From assembly GCA_004369045.1 (NCBI GenBank), contig ML213517.1, positions 502,757-566,756 on the forward strand: a stretch of DNA of 64,000 nucleotides, in the 5' to 3' direction. Below, piece by piece: positions 34,850 to 45,671 of this stretch. The notes below the pieces were generated by a model that did not search any database, was not told where the DNA came from, and saw nothing but the letters and a program-made list of their open reading frames with translations. Made by a program: the position numbers and the translations under genes. How positions within the stretch are numbered: position 1 is the first letter of the stretch; each line of letters opens with the position of its first letter. The stretch comes from Heliocybe sulcata (taxonomy: Eukaryota; Basidiomycota; Agaricomycetes; Gloeophyllales; Gloeophyllaceae).

Positions 34850-36185
34850 ATGGGCATCGCTCAGCAGCTGAAGATCCTCCATGGTCGGGGAAGGAACACG
34901 GTCAGCGAAGTGATCAGTGCTTCCTCACTTCACCTCCTCGGCAGCTAAATGTAGACTCCCTTGTCCAGGTATACAAGCTTCCCGCGGATCTGAGCGAAAT
35001 GGACGTGAGTATGACTGCCCTGGACCGTCGTACTGGGGTTGATCGAGTTCACGAAGCGCCTCGCCCTCCAACACAGGATGTGGAAACTCCTTGTCGGAGG
35101 ATTGTACCCTCCCGATTTGGCTGAGGCAGTGGCGCAATTGTTGAAGCGCGAGGATGACGCTCGGCCAAAGGTCTTGGATGTTGGTTCAGGATCTGGGATT
35201 TGGATAGTGGAGATGGCCCAGGCAAATCCTGAGGTCGACTTCATTGGCTTCGATCTTGTGAAGAACGAAGCAATGTGAGTGCTGGATAGCAGCTCAACCA
35301 TTGTTGGTTTCGCTGAAGTCCCGTGATACAGCGTCGCGCCACCTAATTGCAGGTCAGGATAATTCAGAAATGAGCATCAGACTTCATGACTTCACTGACT
35401 ATAGATTTATTATTGGCGATCTGACGGGCGGCTTACCCGACTTCCAAGCCGCCTTCGATATCGTGCACGCTCGGAGTGTCGTAGGCCATGTGAGTGTAGC
35501 GCAGCATGCGGATAGATCATGGCTGACATGAAGTCCTCCAGCTTCTCGACCCGACGGAAGGTCTTCGCATCATCGCAGGCTGCGTCAAGCCAGGTGCGTC
35601 TAAGATAGTCCCAACGAATTAGCCTGACATGGCGACTCCGCCAGGCGGTCTTCTCGTATTGGCTGACGGCGATCTCCGAGTATACAACTCCCAAAAGCAC
35701 CTGCTGCATGCCGCCGTAGATGGGGAAGACAATGCCGCCACGGACAGATGTTGGTTTGCAAGATGGGCGAAGGAATGGACGAGCCAGACATGCCCAGACG
35801 GTTATTTCCCGATAGAAGATAGAGTCGAACAGCTCAAGCAAGATTCAGGAATCGATCTGGAGAAGGCTGGAGGAGTCGTGCACAGACAGTATTTTGCACC
35901 TGTTAACTGGCCTGGGGAGGGAGTCGAACACGGGGAAGAGCTCGGGGGGATCATGAAACTGAACCTGACTGTGAGTATCGAGTTATATACTATCAGTGCT
36001 GAGAGATACGACATACGTATTAGCGATTCGTGGACGCATGCAAACCGAGTTTCCTGGCAAGCGGATATGACCCAGAGATAGTTGAGAGATGGATCAGCGA
36101 GATTCAGAACGAGATGGAAGATGGGAAATTGCGATACTATTGCCCCTGGCATGTTGTTTCTGCATTCAGAAGAATATATCCCTAA
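34850..36185 (+). CDS. SAM-dependent methyltransferase (class I, TAM-like)
   Basis: Predicted soluble S-adenosylmethionine-dependent methyltransferase. The proposed first exon (ATG at 34850) reads MGIAQQLKILHGRGRNT. It joins at phase 0 to LNVDSLVQVYKLPADLSEMD and then to RLALQHRMWKLLVGGLYPPD. This HGR..NxLN..Y.LPAD..E..RL.LQH layout is typical of a large basidiomycete methyltransferase group. Motif I is VLDVGSGSGIWIVEMA and the acidic end of strand 2 is IGFDLV. Later exons give FIIGDLTGGLPDFQAAFDIV, HARSVVGHV and KPGGLLVLADGDLR. The final exon encodes FVDACKPSFLASGYDPEIVE and ends YYCPWHVVSAFRRIYP. At least six introns keep the frame. The substrate is not predictable; N-, O- and C-methylation of small molecules are all possible. 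Its position between a Zn2Cys6 regulator and a monooxygenase suggests secondary metabolism. Confidence 0.82.
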
Positions 36186-36290
36186 GGACCAAGCGTGTAA
36201 TATACAAGCAACGCATTGTACTCTGTGTATACTCAGTGACGTGCGCACGAATAGGCTGCATTTCTAGACGAACTCACCTAGTGAGACACA

Positions 36291-37845
36291 TTACAGCTTA
36301 GGCACCTCCTTTTTATCCTCCGCTCTTCGAAGAACCTTTCTCATCAACTCAATCCATTCATCGAGACCACCTTCTCCAACTCCCTTTGCCCACTGCTCCG
36401 CCTCTCCTATCCTTTCCAACTCTCGCCACTCAGCTCTCATGATATCTTTCTTCGCATACATCTCCTTGACCCAAGGTTCCACATGGGGCGTTCCAGTGAA
36501 GTCATTTAACTCGTCTCGATGGTTGAACTGGTGGTCTCCCTCCAATCGATGCCACGCCAGCGCGAGGGCCAGCGGACTGTCCCCGTAGATTGCCTTCAGT
36601 TCTTCATATCGTGAGATAATATCCACGGCCTCTTGTGCGGCATCAAAGGAATCTGGGTCCCGGTACACTTTGATGATAGCTCGCGACTGGGCTTCGAGGA
36701 TGGGCAACGGTGCAACCTTCTTGAGAAGCCCCGGGAAAGCGACTGCAGTCGCAGGATATTGGGATTGCAAGGGGAATAGTTGCTTCGCTAGCGGAAAGAG
36801 ATGTTCTTTGGAGTTATACAGAAGCGACGGAAGCGGAGGGACCGGCGGAGGCATTCCAAGCACCATATCCTCGAAGAAAGGGTAAGAAAAGTTGTAGCCT
36901 GTGGCAAGGATACAATAATCAATGCCCTTCTCGACCGTTCCGTCTGCGAAGATGACTTCGCCTCCATCTCGGAACTCTACGACCCGCCCCCGTCGCTTGT
37001 AGTTGGGGGCAACGTCCTCGCTTTTGGCCCCACTGACTGAGTGAATGACGACCTTGGCAGTGGTCCTCATTTCGGCGGAGATATCCTGCCCACTAGGTCC
37101 AGCCCCTACTACAAGCACGATGTCCCCCAGATTATCCGGGCGCCTGTACCATGCCGAGTGCATCGCTTTTCCTGCCTTCAGCCAGGCAGATACACCAGCA
37201 GCACTGGGGTACCTTGGCTCTGAGTAATGGCCATTTCCTACGATGACTGAGTCGAACTCCGTAACCTCGGGTTCAGAGCCTGGAGTGGATGTCCGAACAA
37301 TCCACTTCGACTTCGACTTGTCCCACTTGACATCGTCTACAGACGTGTCCAGACGGATATCGGGACCAAGGTTGAAGTGAGCGACGAAGTCTTCCAGATA
37401 TTTCTGGACGGCGGCTGCATGCGGGAACAGTGGGGTCGAAGGCGGGAAGAGGAAGCACTCGTAGCACATGATGGGATGCGGGAGGTTGGTTGTAAGGGAG
37501 TCGTACAGAGGAGTCTGTGGTGGGTCGTCCGTAGGAGGAGCCGGAAACCTATACCGCATGCCAGAGGTAAGCCATGGTCGTCTGTACGAGCCCGAGTAGC
37601 AATGCGTACCATACCCCTCCCACATTACTCCGCTTTTCGAATAGTACTGGCTTCCATAAGCCAGCCTTATACTCGTCCGTCTCTGCGATAGTCTTCAGCG
37701 CTGCAAGTCCCGCTGGGCCACCGCCGATGATGCATATATCGCGGATGACATTCCGCTCTGCCTTCAACAGAGGGTCTTGAAATAAAGTCTTGAACCTCTG
37801 GATAATCTGGAGCACGGGAGACGACATACTGGCTAGGAGATCCAT
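36291..37845 (-). CDS. Flavin-containing monooxygenase (FMO-like)
   Basis: FAD- and NADPH-dependent oxygenase that would add oxygen to N, S or carbonyl-bearing small molecules. Exon 1 (37845 to about 37610) holds the FAD-binding Rossmann motif ICIIGGGPAGLAALKTIAE and the second FAD contact FEKRSNVGGVW. After an intron of about 60 nt, exon 2 runs without break to the stop. It includes YDSLTTNLPHPIMCY, the conserved VIVGNGHYSEPRYP, the AMHSAWYRRP segment that corresponds to the FMO signature HS..Y, and the NADPH motif VVGAGPSGQDISAEM. DYCILATGYNFSYPFF is the usual late ATGY motif. It ends DKKEVPKL. An ATG six codons downstream is an alternative start. It converges on the methyltransferase with 105 bp between stops. 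Length about 500 residues, as expected. Confidence 0.92.
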
Positions 37846-38406
37846 CCCGAGGACGCCTTGCCGTGGTCAAGCAAAGAGACCGTAAAGATGATATATATGT
37901 GTTCTATAGAACGTCTGGACCTTTTATCAATGCATAGCGTATCTCGCATCATTCAGTCGTTATTTATGCCGTACTGGAAGAACACGGCTCTGTTCGGATC
38001 TAACAGAAGGCATGGCCGACTGAATTGTATGAAGAAGGGGTCGGAGGTCTGAGATACCATGTATTACGTCCAGCAGGCGCGAAGGTATAGGATGGCAGTC
38101 AAGCAGGACGAAGAGATCGACACGTTCCCGCGGGTGCCGGTAGGGAGAATATCTCCTGTTCGATTTTGCTCACAGATTCAGATTTTAAAGAGCATATCAT
38201 GAACTGTATATGCATAACTCGGTCCTAATTACAGAAGTGCAGGTAACAGTAATATTACAACAGGTATCACGTCAAGATTAAGTGTTCGGGCGGGAACGCG
38301 TAGCTACAGATACAGCAAGGTGATCAGACGGGCTGAAGAATATACGGGATAAATAGCTCCGAAGTTGCAATGGTAAACGAGTACTTCCATCCTCTTGATG
38401 CGTCTT
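37846..38406. other. Intergenic, about 560 bp
   Basis: Promoter side of the monooxygenase and 3' side of the CSC1-like gene. AT-richer than the surrounding coding DNA. No gene or repeat recognised. Confidence 0.5.
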
Positions 38407-41400
38407 CTACACAGTTATCTGGAACCGCTTCGCCTCCTCAGGCGGGGGCGCCGTCACATCGACGTGGCCCTTGCCATCCATCACCGTCCCCACCATGCTA
38501 ACATCGATGCCTCTCTCCTGAATCGCGGCCATCTCAGCATCACCGAGACCGAGCTCGTCCCGAGGGATCCAGATCGTCCTCTGCGGCTCCACAGCAGCAG
38601 GGTGATCAAACTCCTTCGGGCCATCGTCCTCCTGCGAGGGCCTGCGCTGTAGCTCCGCCTCGTGAGCGTCGTACTGCGACGTGGGGTACGGGGTCGCGTT
38701 CGTGTTCTCCTGCTCTTCAACTGTAGATTTGCCCTTGCGCGCGCTAGAAGCGCTGACCCGCTTCTCGCGCACATCGGCACCGCTGGACTTTTGCACACGC
38801 GAGTCGTCCTCAGGCGCAGGCATACCGAACGACTTGTCGACCAGGGTCAAAGGGAGTGCTTCAATGAGGGGGCCGTACGACTTGTTGATCGTGTAGTGGA
38901 AGAAGGCCTGAAGAGCATGTGCCGTCAGTAATATTTCAACGGACAATATAGAGGGTGCTTACCGTGAAGACAATCAACACGATCATCAATATACCCTCCG
39001 GAACAGCGCTTGCACCGCCTGCACCGTTGCGCGCCAGGAAGAACAGGGCGCAGAGGCATATCTGCTGGATGTACAGGCCGACGAAAACATGTTGTATGGC
39101 CTTCGGATAGAACAACCCTCCAGTATCTTGTGTGCGAGGCTGGTCGAAGACCCACAGGAAGAGATACTTGTACAGGAGGTAGAACAGGAAGAATCCGGCG
39201 CAAGCCAGACCATTAATGATCGGGGAAATGATCATGTACGCGAGAGCTGAGAGAAATGTCAGCACAAGACGAAGGTGGAAGTGATGGCAAGACTCACAAA
39301 CAACGACAAGGAGAGTCGTGCCGGGGAACAAAGTACCCCAAGCAACAGACCGCCCGACGTACTTGATCTTATATACAGACCGAGGAGTCGATCCGAGAAT
39401 GAACAGCTTGACATAATACAGAAGAAGCGGCACCGCTTGCAAGAATCCGGACGCAGTACCGGACAGTCCTTGCAACAGGACGTAGGTAAGGAAGAAGTTG
39501 GATGCAGACGGCAAGTTCTGCGCGAGAATGTTGGGTATCGAGGTAGGGTCGTGGATGAGTCCAGGAAGAGCGGCAATAATGCCGGATGAAAGGGTAACGA
39601 TAAGGAAGGAGTGCTAATCCAAAGAACGTCAGCCAGCTCGTTTTCACACAATATGAGGGCGCAACACTTACGATGACTTGAAACATGAAGTACCGCGACA
39701 TGAGGCTAAGCTCTAGCCCAGAGCGAGTAGGGATACCCTCAAACCGAGCGAGCAGTCTCAAGACAATGGGCAACAGCATCATCAAAATGGCTAGGCCGAC
39801 AGTAGGCAAGATACCAGAGATAATGCCAATAATCGGGCCAGGCAACTTGCATAGCCACGCGAGCCAACTGGCCTGCTGGCACACCGCCTTAATGTTCGAC
39901 ACAATACCGACGAAAGCAACTGCAGGTAAAAGAGCCTCAGCACAACATTTCAACATCGCAGGAAATGGGCAATAAGTACGAACCTGGGAAGGCCCATAGA
40001 ATGATCAAACCAATGGTGGCCGCCCAGCTAATCACCTGGCGCACACTCTGCTCGTACGGGTTCAACCCCAGATTACCCCAAATGACATCCTCCGGCGCAA
40101 CTTCAATGTACTTCTTCCCCATTCTATAGGGCTCATGATGGATCAACGCCGTCCTTGCCAAATGCACCGCAATCTGCCTATTAAACAGGATAAATGCAGA
40201 GTTCAACGGAGGGTACGCCAAGTCGCCTTCCGCCGTGCCAGAAGTGACAGAGACGTCCTTGGCAAGCGCACGGCGACCCTCGCGAAGCTCACGGTTCGTG
40301 CGCTCGATCTCATCGCGCGACCACTCGATCGAGTCGACCTTCTTTCCCATGAGAGGCAGAGAAAAGGGGAGGGGACCGACGGGTAGACGGTGCGAAGGAC
40401 GTTTCTTCTGAGGCACCAGCTTCTCCGCGAGCGTGGCATCGCGCTCAGCATCTACGTCGCTGCCGGAAGTGACAATGCTCGGATCGGTGAGTGGACGACC
40501 GTCGCTGGGGCGAGGCTCAGCCGGACCGGGGAAATCACCCTTCTTGCCAGATTTCTTCGCTGCCTTGGTGTCAGCCTTGAGTTGCTTGTTACGCAGCTTG
40601 GTGGCCGTGTTCAACAGAGAGGTTTCGGCGGACTCGAGCTTGTTGCAGGCTTTCATACGCTGATCGTATAGGTCCGGGACGTCCTTCAGATCGCGGTTAA
40701 GCCAGACTTTGCGGACACCACCAGGGAGATGGGAGAACAAATCCGTCAAAGCCTTCTCTGACAGATACTTCTGAGGGACACCGGTAATCAGCATGGTGTT
40801 GGCCTGCGCAGACGAAGAGTGCTCGGGATCGACAAGGTGCAATTGCCGTGTGGTAACGTAGTGACGCATTTCCATCTTGATGTTATACCAGATCCAGATG
40901 GTGAACAACCATGCCAGTACAAGGTGCGCCCAAAGCCTCGACTGAACATTTGGTGCGACGTTGCCGAAGACGAACTCGTCCAAACCGGAGTGGTTGCCGA
41001 CATGCGTCCCTACAGATGTGATGGGCATGAGGATAACCCAGGAAATGAGCCATATGGGCAGGAATATGCGGACGATCATGCGCAGGAAGCGGACGAAGAA
41101 GTAGGCGTCTGTGCCATTCGTTCTTTGTATGTCATGATAATCGGCTTTGAAGAGGGTGATTGGCCATAGTAATGAGGAGCCAGACAGAGGGGGTGTGCGT
41201 TTGCTGGTGATAAGGTCAATACCACACAACGTTTGACTCCATCCGATGTCACTCACGAGGGTATCGGATTAAAGGTCCTGTTCTCATAAATCCGCCTGAA
41301 CTGGGGTCGTAAGATCGTGAATGCGACTATCTCAGCGCCAAAGACGGCTGCGTTGAACACAAGCGCCGTCACAAACGTGGAGGTCGACGCCGTCTGGGCG

Positions 41401-41469
41401 TCGTTGACACTAGACCTGCAAACACAACGTCAGCCTCTTGCCAGGTGCCAGTGCGGTACCGACTCACAT
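38407..41469 (-). CDS. CSC1/OSCA-like mechanosensitive calcium-permeable channel (DUF221)
   Basis: Member of the OSCA/TMEM63/CSC1 channel family. A tiny first exon ends in AT at 41468-41469. A 52-nt intron (41416-41467, GTGAGT..GCAG) follows, and the G completing the ATG is at 41415, giving MSSVNDAQTASTSTFVTALV. TM0 (ALVFNAAVFGAEIVAFTIL) and RPQFRRIYENRTFNPIP match the family start. Two further membrane helices (YFFVRFLRMIVRIFLPIWLI; LWAHLVLAWLFTIWIWYNIK) precede the cytosolic RNA-recognition-like loop (TMLITGVPQKYLSEKALTDL; MKACNKLESAETSLLN; SAFILFNRQIAVHLARTALI). The seven-helix DUF221 core follows in exons at about 39960-38940 (LPGGLV-type segments; ASNFFLTYVLLQGLSGTASG). The cytosolic tail is charged and ends KRFQITV. 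It is intact as far as can be read. Confidence 0.9.
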
Positions 41470-43044
41470 GTCGTCGAGAGAGGAGGGAGGTGTAAAGGAG
41501 GGGATGCTTGCGAAACAAGCTTGTCTATATACTGGAGCACCCCGAGGGCGGGAACAACAGCGTCACAGGGCGATCGAAGGTACGGAATAGAAAATGAGCT
41601 GCAGCCTGTCAAACATCCTAACCCCACCGCCGTGCCTGGCTCGCCGCCCGGCCATTTCGCCGGGCTCCATGTCAGACCCGGATCACTTTCCGGTATCACG
41701 GATCAATTCTGCATGATATTGCAACGTTGTCCTCACAAAGGAACTCGTTTGCAACGCGACGTTATTCTCAACTTAACATGTTGGTTGCTACTTTATAGTT
41801 CAGTCATGCGACACAATTTACTCGGATACAGTTGCAGTGGTACGTACTCTAGCACGTGTACCTGACTCTAGGCAGAGCCCCAAGTTCTATTTTTGACGAC
41901 GTCGGACGGAAGACCTTTCAGGGAGGGCGAATATACTAGATTGCTCTCAATGACCTCCGATAGGCAGTACGACCTGAAGCTGGAGGCCCGGCTTGCGACA
42001 TCGCATTCCTGACAATAAGACAACGAGAAGATGGTGTACGAGGTCCCATCCCCGGGCGGTCCCCGGGCGGACGCGGGCCCAGAGAGTCCCGGAGTCCTCC
42101 CGAACTTGTGGTCAAAAGTGGTATCCGCCCTGTCCTCGGCCCCGGTACGTCTCGGCTGCTATTGGATGCGTTGGCGTATTCCTGGCGCAGCAGACCTTGG
42201 AGAACGCTGAGATCATCGAGTACAATCTTGACAGGCAAGCCGTGGAGCGTCTTGGTGTGGGGAAAACTGCCACACGAACTTCGTTGCATGGGAAAGGCGC
42301 AGCCGTCCGTCGCGAGAAGCAGAAGAGTCCTTGATATCGACCAAAGCAATCGAACCTCCATGCACGAGTTCTGATTCAGAGGCTAGCCTAAATCGCAATT
42401 CCGCTTACCGAGCGTTAATGAATTCGAGAAGCATCAGCCCGACGTCGGTAGCAAATACTGGAACTCCCGCCACAGACAGCTCCGAGCTCTGTGGAATGGA
42501 AGCAAGCTAGAGTGACGGCGACAAGGAGATTGAGCAGGAAAGTAAGAGCAGTCAAACATGAGCTTGAAGCCTCAAGCATTCGTTAGGCCAGGCCAGGGTG
42601 CGAGTCTCCCAGGCAAGATATTGACCAAAAGTAGGGAGGTCTGAAGATGCCTCCGGTTCGTCGAAGCTTAAGCTTCATCTCGAGGAAACGCTTCTCGAGC
42701 AGAAGTCTGTGGCTTGCACGGGGTGCACCGGTGGCACCGGTGAGTGGTGAGAAGAGTGTAGAATGTGGCGCCAACAGTATCGGAGGGCTCCGCTAACTCG
42801 ACTTCCCACGGAGCACCCCCCCGGGTCTCTCGTTCGAACCTTGTAGTCTCTCCCTCCTCCGACGCCTCTGTCGATATGGTGTGCACAGCGGAGGGGGAGT
42901 AGCCACTAAGTCAGAGTCCCCCATGCCCGTCGTAATAATAAACGCAGGTAAGAACAGACTATCGAATTTGCATATGGGAGGTGGTACACTAGTACTAGTA
43001 GTATAGCAGTTCAGTGATGTAACTTCACAATAATAAGAATAATG
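41470..43044. other. Intergenic or unresolved, about 1.6 kb
   Basis: Contains an 11-bp tandem duplication, TCCCCGGGCGG, at 42049-42070. Minus-strand stretches near 42410-42500 (ELSVAGVPVFATDVGLMLLE) and 42230-42330 look exon-like and are separated by a GTAAGC donor and a CAAG acceptor. I could not connect them into a gene with a start, nor name a family. No confident CDS. Confidence 0.35.
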
Positions 43045-43674
43045 TTAGACGAGACGATTAGTGGGTCTACTAAGGTAGCGAGGGATTGCCAGCGCCACAG
43101 AAACCATCCAAGAAACGGATTGATCACAGACCATAGCAAGAATGTTGAGCGCGTCGCATAAATGCAAGCCATCTAGCATATAACGCAACATGTCGCGGAG
43201 GTCGGAAACTGCTTTCCTGAATCCTTGGGTTGCTGCTTAGCATAGTGGATATGAGCCTCGCTCCTGAATGGACTTCGGTCAGTCGTTCGAATACCGTCCC
43301 GCCGAGAGAAAGAGAGTTCAGGCTCACCGGTGGCTAGTCAAGTACGGATGTAGAAGTTCGAGACGAGGATGACTGTTATCTTCTATTCTCGAATACTCTT
43401 GGATATGCGCAACCTTCTGGCTCATCGCACCACCATTTGCAGCAAGCCGACGCCAACCGTTATTGAAGACTGCGCTGGCAGTTTTCTGGAGGGCTTGGGA
43501 CGGTAGAGGTGATTCTTGCTTGTGTCCATGTTGCTCCGTCCGAAACTTCAAGAACGACTGCAATAAAGGCATATAGATCGGCGCGAAGTTATCACCGGAG
43601 TAGCTAGGATAGAAGTCAGCCAAAGCTACCAGTGCATGTTCGGAGTATGCTCACTCTGCAGGGGAGGGGTCCAT
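43045..43674 (-). CDS. Small orphan protein, three exons
   Basis: Not recognised. The start at 43672-43674 gives MDPSPAD. A GTGAGC..CTAG intron of about 50 nt joins at phase 2 to YSGDNFAPIYMPLLQSFLKF, then QALQKTASAVFNNGWRRLAA and HIQEYSRIEDNSHPRLELLH. A second intron with a GTGAGC donor and an ATTCAG acceptor joins to KAVSDLRDMLRYMLDGLHLC, then ALNILAMVCDQSVSWMVSVA, ending RPTNRLV with the stop at 43045. About 150 residues, helical, with a moderately hydrophobic C-terminal third. The coding case rests on three exons that join in frame with good splice signals and on protein-like composition. Function unknown; it may be lineage-specific. Confidence 0.45.
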
Positions 43675-45671
43675 TATGCTTTGCAGGCTGTAAAGTCAGA
43701 GCGATATAATATGTGTGGCCGCAGACTATCTTGAGGAGAGGATTGGAAGATGTTTCGTTGCGTAGTGTGCGCTTGCTGAAGCAGGCGAATCAGTAGGACG
43801 ACCATTATATACACTGCACTCTCTGTCCATAAAAATCGTCAGAATACATGAAGCGGTATATCCGAAACATACTGGACTGACCTGTGTCTACTTGTTGATT
43901 GGCCAAGTTGTAGGTTGCAGGCGACTGCGACTGTGTCGTATTCGAGCATCTGCTTCACCAACGTTTACTCTGACAGTCAACAGAGTTTTCAGCAAGGACA
44001 CGTTCCTCTCCATGGATGGAGAATATGCACTGCAGAATTTTGTAGTGAGTACTTGCGCTACTCACGGACTGACAACCCTGACTAGCCGATGTCCTCCCAT
44101 CGATCGGTGGAAAGGACCTCTCCGACAGGACGAACACGCACCTCACCGACGGCTACCAACGTAAGATCACTCGACTACGTTGGCCTAACCAGTAGAAGGT
44201 ACTCCGCGGAGAAGGCGGATGTAAGTATGATGCTCCCCTAACAGTTTTCTATCGATTGAGACAGCACCTCGTCTGTTCAGTAGGACGGACGACCGAATTA
44301 ACAGGTCCCAGACCAGTTTATGAGCGCCTGATGGTTGGAGGTGCATGATTCGCTAGAATAGCATCCTATGATCCTCGTCATGGTCTTCCCATTTAATCAT
44401 AAACAAGCTCTCACCGATCCAAAACATTATTGCCGTAAAACGGATCACTGTTCGGCCAGCAGCACCTATCCGATCAAGCAACACCAGATCAGCCCCTGTC
44501 CGTTGAGTGATAATGCACTGCAGAGGCCTCCGAGATCACGGATCAATGCTGAGCAGACTGACTGCATTCGCCGTCGGTGTGCATGGAACGATTCAAGAAG
44601 GGTCAAGGGTGGAGCCTCACTGCCAAAGGCATCGGAACATCTCCGAATTCCAAGTACTGGGGACGAGGGTCAGAAACTAGAGAAGATTGTCTGAACAAAC
44701 ACAACTCCCATTACGGAGGAAGCACTTGATACATACCAGAAGCATTCTTCCCAATGTACTATGTCCAACCGATATCGAACGAGACCATACCGCCGTGAAA
44801 TGGTTCAAGACACAGGGACATCAACACGTTTCGCGGTCATTGCATGTCCCGAACTCCCATGGCTCCGATAGATTTTCGTCTCATGTAGCAGACCCCAGCA
44901 GTAGGCGCAGCCATGGCGGTAGCCTTCCAACTCTGTGAGCGCCTGGGGATGCGAGGCCGTCTTCATATCGCCCTCGGGGAACCTATAGGGTCTGTACGCG
45001 CGTCAAACTCAATAGAGGAACTCCGCGCTGATGACTGAGGTTTATGCTAGAGTTGTAGATCGCATCTACGAGCGGGGTCACAACCGGTTACAGGCTCGCG
45101 ATGGGTTTACATGATGGAATGGCCTTGTGATGTTCACCGAGGGCTCGTGCTGTGTGCAGGCCTAGTGCACTCTGCATTATGATCTGAGCGTTAGGTAAGT
45201 ACCATCGTGCCGAATCCAAGCATTGAACGCACAGTGGAATCCTATGGCCAACATGCAGTAACGGAGGAGCTACATGGTGCGCTACCTGGTTTGAAGATCC
45301 GGCACACGTTGTCAACTGAAAGGTGGATCTCAAGCACGCTGGGTCCGTCGTTTCGGGTCAAGCCGGCACTCTTATGGTTCACCGTCACGATATGAAAGGA
45401 AGGTGGCTTAGAGAACAAATGCCGGGAGATCTTGAACAGATGATACTATCTCCGGACTACGGTGGCGCAGGTGGAAATTAATTCCATGATTCGCGAAGCG
45501 ATCGGAACATACAAGAGACCAAAGATCCCGACTATGGGTCCCAGAGTGAGGATGTGGACCCCTTTTCGGACAGAAACTATACACTCGGGATTGCAAATCG
45601 CTCTTTGCAGTCTGAAACATGCCATCAACAAACGATGATATTCATTTTACAGCAGATGTGACGAGACAACA
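43675..45671. other. Unresolved region, about 2 kb, with scattered exon-like stretches
   Basis: On the + strand, TIVPNPSIERTVESYGQHA (45190-45250) can be joined through a GTAACG..GAAAG intron to VDLKHAGSVVSGQAGTLMVH and PGDLEQMILSPDYGGAGG (to about 45475). This looks like the end of a gene, but no upstream exons could be followed with confidence. On the minus strand, a hydrophobic stretch near 45500 (GPIVGIFGLLYVPIASRIME) competes with it. I do not assign a product to either. Confidence 0.3.

Noticed and set aside
34679-34882. Minus-strand open stretch starting MEDLQLLSD
   Set aside because: It overlaps the methyltransferase first exon, which has family-typical residues and consistent splice phases.
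31096-41469. Full secondary-metabolite cluster
   Set aside because: No backbone synthase is present; the neighbouring channel gene is a conserved housekeeping-type gene. Kept only as a possible small trio.
42049-42070. 11-bp tandem duplication TCCCCGGGCGG as a regulatory array
   Set aside because: Only two copies and no gene start nearby; recorded as a minor repeat only.
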